64,000 nt of DNA from Agathobaculum ammoniilyticum (GTDB lineage: Bacteria; Bacillota; Clostridia; Oscillospirales; Butyricicoccaceae). Made by a program: the position numbers and the translations under genes. The stretch is taken from NCBI RefSeq assembly GCF_025567315.1, contig NZ_JAOQJE010000008.1:65971-129970 (forward strand), written 5' to 3'. Shown piece by piece: positions 50,602 through 59,321 of the stretch. Under the pieces are notes generated by a model. The model made no database searches, was not told the DNA's origin, and saw nothing but the letters and a program-made list of their open reading frames with translations. Within the stretch, counting starts at the first letter, position 1. The number at the start of each line of letters is the position of its first letter.

Positions 50602-50912
50602 ATGAAAAGTTGGAAAAACTCAATCAAGAGATAGAGAAAACCGAAGCAAGGCTGCGGAGGGCGCAGCACGAAGAAAAGATACTGGAACACCAGAGAAAGA
50701 AGTTCACCCGGAAGGAACGGACGCACCGGGTTTGCACCAGAGCCGCCATGCTGGAAAGCTACATTCCCAACACGGAAGCTGTCACGGATGAACAGGTCAG
50801 TTTATTCTTGAAGCTGCTGTTCCATCAGGACAGCACCCGTCAGCGTATGGAAAAAGTATTTGCCGGAAACGGCCATTTTGAAGGGCAAGACAAAGGCCGT
50901 GAACGGCCATAA
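50598..50912 (+). CDS. DUF3847-family protein
   Basis: 104 residues: a coiled coil (EKLEKLNQEIEKTEARLRRA, QHEEKILEHQRKKFTRKERT) followed by HRVCTRAAMLESYIPNTEAV, the DUF3847 pattern. These proteins sit before the relaxase in Tn1549-like elements; function unknown. ATGA overlap with the preceding gene. Confidence 0.7.
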   Translation: MNEKLEKLNQEIEKTEARLRRAQHEEKILEHQRKKFTRKERTHRVCTRAAMLESYIPNTEAVTDEQVSLFLKLLFHQDSTRQRMEKVFAGNGHFEGQDKGRERP

Positions 50913-51135
50913 TCACTTCCAGAGCCGCCGCCCATAAACTGCCCCTCTGGAAGAAAGGCACACTTCTATACATAGCCTAACGGCCATGTACAGAATAGAA
51001 GTGCGCTCTGCGAGGCAAAGCGGTGGATTGCAGATGGAGACAACCCTGCCGCCTATGCGTCGCTACGCTCCGTCCAAGGAGCTGCACCCCTTGCGCGGCT
51101 TACGCCGCTTACCCTGCGCACCCGCCGAACCGATN
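50913..51135. other. Intergenic stretch ending in a single N
   Basis: No gene seen. Contains GC-rich, palindromic stretches (GCGCGGCTTACGCCGC near 51095) and stops at an N that probably marks a contig join. Confidence 0.5.
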
Positions 51136-51387
51136 GCCCATGGTGGTTGACCTCCTTTAGCTGAAAATGGGTAAAACAATGACCGTTCTCTGGGGCGTTC
51201 ACGGTGAGCGGTTAGGGTGTCGGTTTTGGTTTTCAGACCCGCCGAACCGATACACCCGCTTACGCGGCTACATCGGTTCGGCGGGTCTGAAAACCAAAAC
51301 CGACACCCTAACCGCTCACCGTGAACGCCCCAGAGAACGGTCATTGTTTTACCCATTTTCAGCTAAAGGAGGTCAACCACCATGGGC
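51136..51387. repeat. Perfect 116-bp inverted duplication
   Basis: 51136-51251 is the exact reverse complement of 51272-51387, around a 20-base centre. The right arm is the natural upstream region and first codons of the next gene, including its ribosome site; the left arm repeats them backwards. The left arm starts immediately after an N, which favours a fold-back assembly error. Confidence 0.95.
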
Positions 51388-51660
51388 AAAGAGTTAGACG
51401 AGCTTAGGCGGGAGTACGCCGAAAATGAAGCCAAATTGCAGCAATACCAGCACCGGGCTAAGCGGCTGGAACAGCGCAAGCAGTATTATGAAAAAGGCGA
51501 GCGGCAGAAACACGTCCATCGCCTTATTACCAGAGGAGCCACCGTGGAGAGCATTGTCCCAGAGGTCGGGGGGCATGGGGAAGCGGAATTTTACCAGCTT
51601 GCCGGGCACATCTTCTTCCTGCCCGAAGTGAAAGCCCTGCTTCTATGGGAAGGTATGTAA
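51382..51660 (+). CDS. Second DUF3847-family protein
   Basis: 92 residues (MGKELDELRREYAENEAKLQ, YQHRAKRLEQRKQYYEKGER, HVHRLITRGATVESIVPEVG), again coiled coil plus the DUF3847 core. AAAGGAGG lies nine bases before the ATG. A relaxase gene would be expected next but is absent; instead a broken recombinase on the other strand follows, so the element is truncated here. Confidence 0.7.
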   Translation: MGKELDELRREYAENEAKLQQYQHRAKRLEQRKQYYEKGERQKHVHRLITRGATVESIVPEVGGHGEAEFYQLAGHIFFLPEVKALLLWEGM

Positions 51661-51670
51661 ACGTGTGTTC

Positions 51671-52081
51671 CTACGCCGGTTCAAGCTGCTTGGTGGCGGC
51701 TGTGGCCTTTCTCTTGCTGCCGATTTCGTTCTGCTGGATAAAGTAGCTTCACAAAACAGCTCTTGTGCTTGGCGGTATATTCCGTTACTTGCCGGAGATT
51801 GGAGAGGATGCCCGCGGTCAATAGGTCGGTACGGATAAAATGGGCGGTGTAGTCCCCTGTCTGATTCTTGTAACTCTCGCAGGTGTAGCAATCCTGCTGC
51901 CGCTTGCCCGTCTGGTATCTCTGCTGATACATCCCATGACCGCGGTCGGCGCAAAACAAAATCCCAGAGAGCAGCACCACTTCATCATAGCAGTTGGGGC
52001 GTTTCGCTGATTGCGAAGTTTTTGCACCCGTTTCCGTGTTTCCTTGTTGATAATCGGCTCATGGTGGCTTTCAACAATCAC
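51671..52081 (-). pseudogene. Large serine recombinase (TnpX-like), fragment
   Basis: Begins in mid-protein: VESHHEPIINKETRKRVQKL, frameshift, then VLLSGILFCADRGHGMYQQR, DCYTCESYKNQTGDYTAHFI and LSNLRQVTEYTAKHKSCFVK. This is the zinc-ribbon and C-terminal coiled-coil part of transposon resolvase-type recombinases. The catalytic N-terminal domain is missing, so it cannot act. Confidence 0.65.
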
Positions 52082-52359
52082 CTGTTTTCAATGCTGTGCT
52101 GGGTCTTGTAAGAGGACTTTTCCGTCTTGAAGTTTACCAGACAGTCTGCATATCTTGGTTTTCCGATAGTCGGATAGTAGTCTGGGCATATGATAGGATG
52201 GATTTCGCTTTCTATCCCATTTGGTATTCTATGGCGCTCTTGGATGAGTATAGACTGAGCGCGTTTTTAAATAAACTCACAGAGTAGAGCCGCTTTCCCA
52301 TGAATATCATTACAAACAGGCATTCAGACGTGGTAGTGCATAGATGCCTGTTTGATGAT
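52082..52359. other. No gene recognised
   Basis: Sequence between the recombinase fragment and the SLH pseudogene; short open stretches only, no convincing motif. Confidence 0.4.
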
Positions 52360-53371
52360 TTATAAGCTGAGTGAAAAAGGGTTGGACCACTGTTGGGCAA
52401 GAGCGGTCAGAACGGTTTCGGCCAAGTCGTGGATAACGCTATCCTGAGACACTAGGACATCATCCACGGCTGTGATATCCTCCTTCTGATGAGCCCAAGC
52501 AACCGCGGGCTGGGCGAAGCGGGAAATCTTGTCCGCGTCAATGGGCTAACTCAGGTCGGGATAATCCGCCAGTATAGAGGTGTCGGCATAGCGCCAGAGG
52601 ATTGCCACCAGTTGTTCTCTGGTCACAGTGTCCTGTATGCCAAACATGCCGTTTTCGTATCCGCTGACCGGATTCTCGCTGGAGGACCAGCGAATGGAAT
52701 CAGCATACGCCACGTCCGGTATGACATCAGCGTAATCCATGGCAAAGTTCACAACAGGCTTACCAGCCTGCGCATATATCATCTGAACCAGTTCGCCGTG
52801 GGGGTGCGCAGGATAGGCGGCGGCATAGCCTTCATACCAAGCTATCATCTGGTCACCTGCCTGAATATTCTCCAACGCAATAGTCTCATCCGATCCATGG
52901 ACAGACAGTGCAGTGTCCTTATCGGCTAAGGTGTGCGACCCACCATTATCGATAGTAATCTTAAAGAAATGTCCTCCGCCTTGTGGAGTTAGGCAGCACC
53001 GGTGTCTATGGGGATATCCCAGACCACGGGCAGCAGATTGGGACGACAGAGAACGGGTCTCCACGGCGCTGTGAACACATAAAGGCTCTGCTCCTCCTGC
53101 AACTTAGCGGGATCACCAGACGTATGGTTTCCTCTGGCGTTCCACGCGGTTTGCTCCGTGATATTCATGATAACTCGCCATAGCGATCCGAGATCATGTG
53201 CAGACGAGTGATAGATCCATCCGTATCTTTGGCGATCGCCTTGATGGTGCCATATATAGAGCGCACGGTTGGGAAGAACCTGCGTCTCATCTGTAACAGT
53301 GACTGCGGAAGTAGGGATGGGTTTCTCCTCTGTTGCAATCCCGAAAGTACAAACAGGTCGCAGACTCGCAT
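52360..53371 (-). pseudogene. SLH-domain surface protein, decayed
   Basis: Frames on the minus strand together read GTIKAIAKDTDGSITRLHMI, then a shift, NITEQTAWNARGNHTSGDPA and YVFTAPWRPVLCRPNL. After another shift come LTPQGGGHFFKITIDNGGSH and the SLH parts DVAYADSIRWSSSENPVSGY, GIQDTVTREQLVAILWRYAD. A TAG at about 52545 interrupts the last repeat before LAQQWSNPF. At least three lesions; it was a secreted, cell-wall-bound protein. Confidence 0.6.
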
Positions 53372-53473
53372 AAAATCTATGCTTTTGCGTATGGTGGGGT
53401 TTCTATACCTGCGATCCTATAAGAACAAAATGAGGCAAAAAAACAACGGGACAAGCCATTTTCAGTAAATTTT

Positions 53474-53757
53474 GTGATATGCGGGATTAAAAGCGGGATG
53501 AACTACGGCGAGATGGCGTTAAAGTGCCGGGTGATTTGCCAGCAGGTGCGTAGTAGGACGCTTTCCTTTGAGCAAATGGAGAAGCTGGCTTGGAGGATCG
53601 GCGCGGTTGCCGCAAGAAAGACCAACTTCCCTGCACTGAACTGGAGTGGGCGCAAATCGAAATTGAGCAGCTCAAACATAAGCTGTGTCTGGCGGAAATA
53701 GAGGATACTTTGCTAAGATTGAGCGAGTTAGAGAAGAAAGAAAACGCTCAGAAGTAA
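53474..53757 (+). pseudogene. IS3-family orfA relic
   Basis: YGEMALKCRVICQQVRSRTL and SFEQM match the OrfA helix-turn-helix. One base lost near 53580 shifts the frame to GEAGLEDRRGCRKKDQLPCT and IEIEQLKHKLCLAEIEDTLL, the OrfA leucine zipper, ending at TAA. Only a short stretch of OrfB-like sequence follows. Inactive. Confidence 0.6.
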
Positions 53758-53996
53758 GACTGCGCTATACTTATAAAGGAATTCAGGATGTCATGCGGAA
53801 AGGGGATTTTCCATGCATCCCAAGCTCTATGAGCCGGCTTTTGCTGAATAAGCATCGAATGCATAAAAATGAAAAACATCCAATGGAAAAAAGATCCACT
53901 GGATGTAAAAGTTGTTTATCCTTGCTCTTCCAATAAGGAGCAAATAATGAACAGGCACTTCATCGTGCCGATAGAAAATGGCGTGAATACCGCATC
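53758..53996. other. No gene recognised
   Basis: Remainder of the IS3 relic and intergenic DNA before the marR-like stop. CATCCAATGGAAAAAAGATC-CACTGGATG forms a weak stem near 53877-53907 that could end minus-strand transcription. Confidence 0.35.
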
Positions 53997-54434
53997 CTAT
54001 GCCCAAAGGTGTGCAAACCCATCCCACAGCTTTTCCATACTGTTGACCAGACTGAGCTTCTCCTCGTCCGGAAGCATTTCGAACGCAGAGAATTCGGCAC
54101 GACGCATTGTTCTGCCAATATGGCGCCCAGTTTCTCGGCCGCTTTCCGTGAGGGTTACGATTCGGTTGCGTCGGTCGTTGGGGTCAATGCTACGGGTGAC
54201 CCAGCCGCGTTTTTCCAGACTATCCACCACACTGGTCACAGTCTGCTTGGATAAATGCAGTTCCTTGCTCAGCTCGTTTTGTGTCATCGGTTCGCAATTT
54301 TTGTACAGTAGTGTAAGAATATACATGACGTTGGTGGTAACGCCACAGTCTGACGCAATCTTTTCATACGCGACCTCTATCCCGCGCCAGCTTTTATAAA
54401 ACCTGTCGAACAGATTACTCTCCCGCTCGTCCAC
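53997..54434 (-). CDS. MarR-family regulator of the carnitine/betaine-type operon
   Basis: 145 residues; winged helix at about 35-105: VTTNVMYILTLLYKNCEPMT, QNELSKELHLSKQTVTSVVD, SLEKRGWVTRSIDPNDRRNR with the wing DRRNRIVTLT. GTG start six bases after GAGGTGA. It is divergent from the CoA-metabolism operon and shares its control region, which holds two dyads, so it probably represses that operon in response to a CoA ester or the free acid. Confidence 0.8.
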   Translation of the reverse strand: MDERESNLFDRFYKSWRGIEVAYEKIASDCGVTTNVMYILTLLYKNCEPMTQNELSKELHLSKQTVTSVVDSLEKRGWVTRSIDPNDRRNRIVTLTESGRETGRHIGRTMRRAEFSAFEMLPDEEKLSLVNSMEKLWDGFAHLWA

Positions 54435-54459
54435 TTACCATCACCTCTTCTCAGCATAT

Positions 54460-54476
54460 GTATGTTAGAATAACAT
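54460..54476. promoter_or_regulatory. Palindromic operator near the marR start
   Basis: ATGTTA-GAA-TAACAT (54462-54476) is a perfect dyad, 28 bases from the regulator start; a related GTATG...CATAC dyad lies at about 54662-54685 nearer the operon promoter. Confidence 0.55.
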
Positions 54477-54713
54477 ATTTGCCGAAGACCGTCAATAGTT
54501 TTATACTTTGACATGAAAAAAGGCTAGAAATCGGAAGTGAAGTGGGAGCGCCGTAACCTTTCAGACTGCGTATAATTACGCTGTTTTTGCACAGGGCGGC
54601 ATGTAAAAAAATCTAGAAAAAATAGAAAGTGCAGAATGACATTTACTAATGCACAAATTAGGGTATGTATTTTTGTTCAAACATACAAATTGCATAAAAG
54701 ATTGAGGAAGCAC

Positions 54714-54741
54714 TTGATTTTTTTTTGGAATATTTTATAAT
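54714..54741 (+). promoter_or_regulatory. Promoter of the CoA-metabolism operon
   Basis: TTGATT (54714-54719), 16-base T-rich spacer, TATAAT (54736-54741), 84 bases before the first ATG. Confidence 0.65.
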
Positions 54742-54824
54742 AGAATCATCCGAGAGCGGACGAACAAAACACGGATAAACCGAATTCGGACGAATTGATT
54801 TCATTTCAGAAAGGAAGCATATTT

Positions 54825-56003
54825 ATGGATTTCAAACTGAGCAAAGAGCATCGCGCGCTGCAGGAAAAGGCAAGAGAGTTTACTGAGCAGGTCCTGTTCC
54901 CGTACGAGATGGAAGTTGAGGAGAACAACGGTCTGAGTCCTGAGAGCCATAAGTACATTAACGGGCAGGTAATGGAGTGGGGGTTCAACGCTACCAACCA
55001 TTCCAAAGAGCACGGAGGCACCGGCTACACCTTGTTTGAGCAGGCTCTGATCAGTGAGCAGCTTGGTATGTCCACCGGCGCTATCTGGGACGCTGTTCCG
55101 CAGCCGTCTTTCCCGATGAAGTTCGGCACCAAGGAGCAGATCGAAGAGTACCTGATCCCGACCTGTCAGTGCAAGCGCCGCGATGCATATGCAATCACGG
55201 AGGCGGACGCTGGTTCTGACCCGACCATGTGCCAGACCACCGCTGTTAAGTGTGACGGTGGCTACAAGATCAACGGCGAGAAGTGGTACGTGACCGTTGG
55301 TAACATCGCTGACTACCTGCTGGTTCACACCCACATCGACGGCGACCCGAACAAGGCGACCGTATTCTTCGTAGAGAAGGACACCCCGGGCGTAAGCATT
55401 AAGCGCACCCCTGAGTTCACCCACCACTTTGCATTCAAGCATCCGGAATTCCTGTTCGAGGATGTAGTTGTAGATGAGTCCAAAATCCTGAAGGGAATTG
55501 GCGAAGGCTTTAACATGACCAAGGATTGGTTTGTGGAAGCACGTCTGGGTATTGCGGCTCGCTGTGTAGGCGGCGCTGAGCGTGTTTTGAAGGAAGCCAA
55601 CGACTTCGCTGCGAACCGTGTACAGGGCGACCGCGTCATCCGCGATTATCAGGTCATCGAGCATATGCTGGTTGACATGACCATGGACATCATGGCGGCC
55701 AAGAGCCTGCTTTATCGTGTATGCTGGGAAATTTCGGGCGATATGGATCGCAAACTGAAGCATGCCCGTGCATCTGCGATCAAACTGTGGTGTTCCGAGA
55801 TGGTAAACCGTGTAACCGACAAGGGCGTTCAGATTTTGGGTGGCCGCGGCTACATGCGCGAGAATGCTGTCGAGCGTCTGTGGCGTGACCAGCGCGTTGA
55901 CCGTATCTGGGAAGGCACTTCCGAGATCCAGCGCAACGTCATTGGTGGCCAGATTAAGAAGCGCGGCATCGAGCTCTATACTGGCTGGGCTTACGAGGAG
56001 TAA
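54825..56003 (+). CDS. Acyl-CoA dehydrogenase (CaiA-like)
   Basis: 392 residues, full length. It has FAD-binding YAITEADAGSDPTMCQTTAV and INGEKWYVTVGNIADYLLVH, then MLVDMTMDIMAAKSLLYRV and the C-terminal IWEGTSEIQRNVIGGQI with the Glu expected to act as catalytic base. The family oxidises acyl-CoA to enoyl-CoA, or runs in reverse as in crotonobetainyl-CoA reductase CaiA. The neighbouring BCCT transporter and CoA-transferases suggest a quaternary-ammonium acyl-CoA substrate, but the sequence alone does not fix it. Electrons probably pass to an ETF encoded elsewhere or to the operon's ferredoxin. RBS AAAGGAAG. Confidence 0.85.
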   Translation: MDFKLSKEHRALQEKAREFTEQVLFPYEMEVEENNGLSPESHKYINGQVMEWGFNATNHSKEHGGTGYTLFEQALISEQLGMSTGAIWDAVPQPSFPMKFGTKEQIEEYLIPTCQCKRRDAYAITEADAGSDPTMCQTTAVKCDGGYKINGEKWYVTVGNIADYLLVHTHIDGDPNKATVFFVEKDTPGVSIKRTPEFTHHFAFKHPEFLFEDVVVDESKILKGIGEGFNMTKDWFVEARLGIAARCVGGAERVLKEANDFAANRVQGDRVIRDYQVIEHMLVDMTMDIMAAKSLLYRVCWEISGDMDRKLKHARASAIKLWCSEMVNRVTDKGVQILGGRGYMRENAVERLWRDQRVDRIWEGTSEIQRNVIGGQIKKRGIELYTGWAYEE

Positions 56004-56047
56004 TATTTTCCGTGAGGCTTGCTTCTTACAGTAATTAGGAGGTTGCT

Positions 56048-57226
56048 ATGTTCCCTTTAGAAGGAATAAGAGTTCTTGACCTGATGACACTTTCCGGTTA
56101 CTGCGGGATGGAATTGGCTGATTACGGAGCAGAGGTGATTAAGGTGGAGTCTCCCAGTGGAGACCCGCTGAGAACACTGGCACCATTAAAAAATGGTGCC
56201 AGTGTTCATCATGCCTTTCGTGACCGCGGAAAGAAGAGCATAACGCTCGATCTGCGGCATCCGGAAGGGAAGGAGATTTTCAAAAAGCTGGTGGCTACGG
56301 CCGATGTTGTTCTGGAAAATTTCCCGCCCAAAACAATGGAAGAGCTTGGGCTCGGATATGATGTGTTATCAGTCATCAAACCATCTCTTGTATACGGACG
56401 CATTTCCGCATACGGTTCCACAGGCGACGAAGCGGATACCCCGCAGTTAGATCTGATTGCGCAGGCGAAGAGCGGCGTGATGCATTTTACTGGTTTTCCG
56501 GAAAAACCACCCACCCGCATTGGCTTTGCGATATCGGAGCACTACGCGGCTAGCTTCCTTTCCTCTGCTGTGTGCTTGGCGGTTTATCATGCCAGAGAAA
56601 CCGGCGAGGGGCAGGTAGTGGAAACGACACTTTGTGGCTCGGCTGTTGCCATCACTGAAGATAAGGTTATCACCTACGGCGCGGAGCATGAGGATCCGAT
56701 GCGTACCGGTAATGCACACCCGCTGATCAACCCTTATGACATCCTGAAATGTAAGGACGGCTATGTGGCGATGGGGATTTCGTCCGACGCTCAGTGGGAA
56801 AAGTTCTGTAATGCATTCAACTGTCCGAAGGAATGGACAGAAGATGAAAAATACTGTTCCAATCTGGTGAGGGGTTACCACTATTTCGGTGATCTGCGTG
56901 TTAAACTGGAGGATCTATTCTCGGGTTACACGATGCAGGAAATTGCCGATATCTGCGATCAGGCACTTATCCCGGGTACGATGTGCAGTACCACCAAAGA
57001 AGCACTGCAGCAGCCGCAGTTGCGTGTAAGAAACATGATTGTTTCTGTGAATGATACCGACCTTGGCGAACTTGAGATGCCGGGCAAGCCGGTCAAGTTC
57101 TGCGGAGAGGAAGAGGAGCCGCTGTCTGCGGCGCCCGAAATCGGTGCGCAGAATGAGCAGGTCTATACCTCCCTTGGAATTGATGCCGCGGCGATGGAAA
57201 ATCTGCATAGAGAAGGCGTCATTTGA
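56048..57226 (+). CDS. Family III CoA-transferase (CaiB/BaiF type), first copy
   Basis: 392 residues. It has MFPLEGIRVLDLMTLSGYCG, MELADYGAEVIKVESPSGDP, then RDRGKKSITLDLRHPEGKEI and the active-site Asp in TPQLDLIAQAKSG. This family moves CoA between acids through an aspartyl-CoA anhydride; CaiB uses carnitine, crotonobetaine and butyrobetaine. Unusually the early core shows YCGMELADYG where APxxGxxLADxGA is common. TAGGAGG lies just before the ATG. Codons near residue 45 form a perfect 15-bp hairpin. A second, different copy follows. Confidence 0.85.
   Translation: MFPLEGIRVLDLMTLSGYCGMELADYGAEVIKVESPSGDPLRTLAPLKNGASVHHAFRDRGKKSITLDLRHPEGKEIFKKLVATADVVLENFPPKTMEELGLGYDVLSVIKPSLVYGRISAYGSTGDEADTPQLDLIAQAKSGVMHFTGFPEKPPTRIGFAISEHYAASFLSSAVCLAVYHARETGEGQVVETTLCGSAVAITEDKVITYGAEHEDPMRTGNAHPLINPYDILKCKDGYVAMGISSDAQWEKFCNAFNCPKEWTEDEKYCSNLVRGYHYFGDLRVKLEDLFSGYTMQEIADICDQALIPGTMCSTTKEALQQPQLRVRNMIVSVNDTDLGELEMPGKPVKFCGEEEEPLSAAPEIGAQNEQVYTSLGIDAAAMENLHREGVI
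56173..56206 (+). repeat. Perfect 15-bp hairpin inside a coding region
   Basis: AACACTGGCACCATT (56173-56187), loop AAAA, and the exact complement (56192-56206). It encodes part of TLAPLKNGASVHH. Such a stem inside an otherwise ordinary gene is unexpected. Confidence 0.9.
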
Positions 57227-57274
57227 ACGGTAGTATTGGATAAGCCTGAGATCATGAGTTTGGGGGAGTGAAAA

Positions 57275-58477
57275 ATGAAGAAGGGACCTCTCAAAGGAAT
57301 TAAAGTTCTTGATTTTTCTCAAGTTCTATCTGCACCGTTCTGTGGCATGATGCTGGCAGACATGGGAGCAGACGTAATCAAGGTAGAGCGGCCCGGAAAC
57401 GGCGATATTTCCCGTGAATACGGCCCGTATGTCAACGACATCAGCCTATATTTCTGTCAATATAATCGCGGCAAAAAGGGAATTGCAATTGATATGCGTT
57501 CGGAAGAGGGCAAGAAGGTTGTCCTTGATCTGGTTGCGCAGGTAGATATTGTCATTGAGAACTTCAAGGCAGGCACGTTGGAAAAGCTGGGGCTCGGCTA
57601 TGACAAGATGGTGGAAGTCAATCCCAGTCTGATTTACGGATCTATTTCTGGATTCGGTACATATGGTCCGTTGTCCCACCTGCCGTGTATGGATATTATC
57701 GCTGCTGCCCGAAGCGGTCTGGTTGCGCAGAGTGGTCAGGCGGGCGATGCCCCTATTAAGCCTGGTTTTTCCATGTGCGATACATGGGCGGGGTTGCAGA
57801 TGATGCGAGGCCTGTCGATGGCGTTGCTGTATAAGCAGAAGACCGGCAAGGGGCTTCGCGTTGACATCGCAATGCTCGATTGTGCGTTTTATATGTGTGA
57901 AGCTCCTGTCCTAGAGCATTCGGCGACCGGCAAGTTCACCGAAAAGTCCGGCAACCATTATGTCTGGTATGCGCCCTATGGCGAATTCGCTGCCAAGGAC
58001 GGCAATGTTGTCATTGCCGTGAGCAGCGAGGGGGAGTGGAAAACCCTCTGCTATACGCTTGGGGTGGATGATCTGGCGGCGGATCCGAGGTTCTGCAATA
58101 ACGAACTGCGTGTGCAGAACAGAGATGCGCTGATCGTGGAACTGGAAAAAGCAACAGGTGCAATGGGAAGATATGATGTTGAAAACAAACTCCATGAGGC
58201 TGGCGTACCCGCTGCTGCGGTGCAGTCGCTTCAGGAGTTTGACAATAACCCGCAAACAAAAGCACTGAATGTAATTACCCAGATCAATCAGCTTGGCGTA
58301 GGGGAATACACTGTGACCAATACGCCTATCCTCTTCAGCGAGACTCCGGTAGATCCGGACGCTTCGACGGCCGGATTCCCTGGTGCGAACAGCATCGAAA
58401 TCTTGAACAGCCTTGGCTATGATCAGGAGAGGATCGACAAGTTGCTCGCAGAGGGTGCAATACACCAGGCAGGTTGA
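57275..58477 (+). CDS. Family III CoA-transferase (CaiB/BaiF type), second copy
   Basis: 400 residues. It has PLKGIKVLDFSQVLSAPFCG, MMLADMGADVIKVERPGNGD, QYNRGKKGIAIDMRSEEGKK and the active-site Asp in LPCMDIIAAARSG. It is more canonical than the first copy. Two transferases in one operon may act on different acids (substrate and product) or form a heteromer. GGGGGAG lies nine bases before the ATG. Ends with a ~100-base spacer before the ferredoxin. Confidence 0.85.
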   Translation: MKKGPLKGIKVLDFSQVLSAPFCGMMLADMGADVIKVERPGNGDISREYGPYVNDISLYFCQYNRGKKGIAIDMRSEEGKKVVLDLVAQVDIVIENFKAGTLEKLGLGYDKMVEVNPSLIYGSISGFGTYGPLSHLPCMDIIAAARSGLVAQSGQAGDAPIKPGFSMCDTWAGLQMMRGLSMALLYKQKTGKGLRVDIAMLDCAFYMCEAPVLEHSATGKFTEKSGNHYVWYAPYGEFAAKDGNVVIAVSSEGEWKTLCYTLGVDDLAADPRFCNNELRVQNRDALIVELEKATGAMGRYDVENKLHEAGVPAAAVQSLQEFDNNPQTKALNVITQINQLGVGEYTVTNTPILFSETPVDPDASTAGFPGANSIEILNSLGYDQERIDKLLAEGAIHQAG

Positions 58478-58576
58478 TGATCTATCAAAGGTAAAACGAT
58501 CCATCTGATATTCATGGCTTGGTGTATACAAGGACATTGAACGTTGGATGGATTCTGTTTTGAAGGGGATTTTGTT

Positions 58577-58870
58577 GTGGAAGCTGTTGAACTGATTTCT
58601 CCGGACAAGGAAAAATGCGTAAAATGCAATGCCTGTGTGGATATCTGTCCGATGCGTGTCATCGGCGTGGATGAAGAGGGCTATCCGCATGCGGTTGGAA
58701 AAGCGTTTTTGACGTGTATTAACTGCGGCTATTGTGTGGATGTCTGCGCTCCAGGTGCATTGAAACACAAGGTCCGTAAGCGTTCGGCTAATTCTGCTGC
58801 CGCGCTGCGTGCGGCAGTAAAACGCCTGAACAGATCCAGAGAATACAGAAAAAAGCGAGGAGAGCCATAA
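58577..58870 (+). CDS. 2[4Fe-4S] ferredoxin
   Basis: 97 residues with two cluster motifs, CVKCNACVDICP and CINCGYCVDVCAPGA, spaced 35 residues apart, and a basic C-terminal extension (AVKRLNRSREYRKKRGEP). It would carry low-potential electrons for the dehydrogenase or another redox partner. GTG start, nine bases after GAAGGGG. Its stop overlaps the thioesterase ATG by one base. Confidence 0.85.
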   Translation: MEAVELISPDKEKCVKCNACVDICPMRVIGVDEEGYPHAVGKAFLTCINCGYCVDVCAPGALKHKVRKRSANSAAALRAAVKRLNRSREYRKKRGEP

Positions 58871-59286
58871 TGAGGCGTGATTGCTTTTACTTTTGCCCTC
58901 CGTTTCGTGTTCGCTACGGCGAGGTAGACCAGCAGGGCATTGTTTACAACGGTAATTATGTTGCATATACCGACTTGGCGTTTGAGGAATTCCTCCGTTC
59001 CAAGGGATACTCCTACCGAGAACTGGCAGAAAAGCATGACTCTGAGGTATGTCATAAAAAGTCTACCTATGAATTTGTTTCCAGCGCATATGCGGGCGAC
59101 ATGCTTGAAGTTGGTATCAGCAAGATCAAAATCGGCAAGAAAAGCTTTACCATACAGTTTGAGATCTATCATCAAGGTGAGGATGACCTGATCCTCCTGT
59201 GTGAGTCGGTATATGTAGGCTATGATGTGGAAAACCGCACCAGCCGCCCGATTACTGACTTGATGAGAGCGCTTTTGAGCTCGTAA
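58870..59286 (+). CDS. Hotdog-fold acyl-CoA thioesterase (4-HBT/YbgC type)
   Basis: 138 residues. VRYGEVDQQGIVYNGNYVAY carries the conserved Asp of the 4HBT/YbgC active site in the D-x-x-G-x-V-(Y/F)-x-x-x-Y pattern, followed by LAFEEFLRSKGYSYRELAEK. It would hydrolyse an acyl-CoA, freeing CoA or releasing product, or remove dead-end esters. Translationally coupled to the ferredoxin gene. AGGAG six bases before the start. Confidence 0.8.
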   Translation: MRRDCFYFCPPFRVRYGEVDQQGIVYNGNYVAYTDLAFEEFLRSKGYSYRELAEKHDSEVCHKKSTYEFVSSAYAGDMLEVGISKIKIGKKSFTIQFEIYHQGEDDLILLCESVYVGYDVENRTSRPITDLMRALLSS

Positions 59287-59321
59287 AACCTACCACCGTT
59301 ATGAGGAGGCGAAATAGGAAG

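Noticed and set aside
51136..51387. Using the large palindrome as an origin of transfer or invertible promoter
   Set aside because: The adjacent N and exact copying of coding sequence in the left arm favour an assembly artefact.
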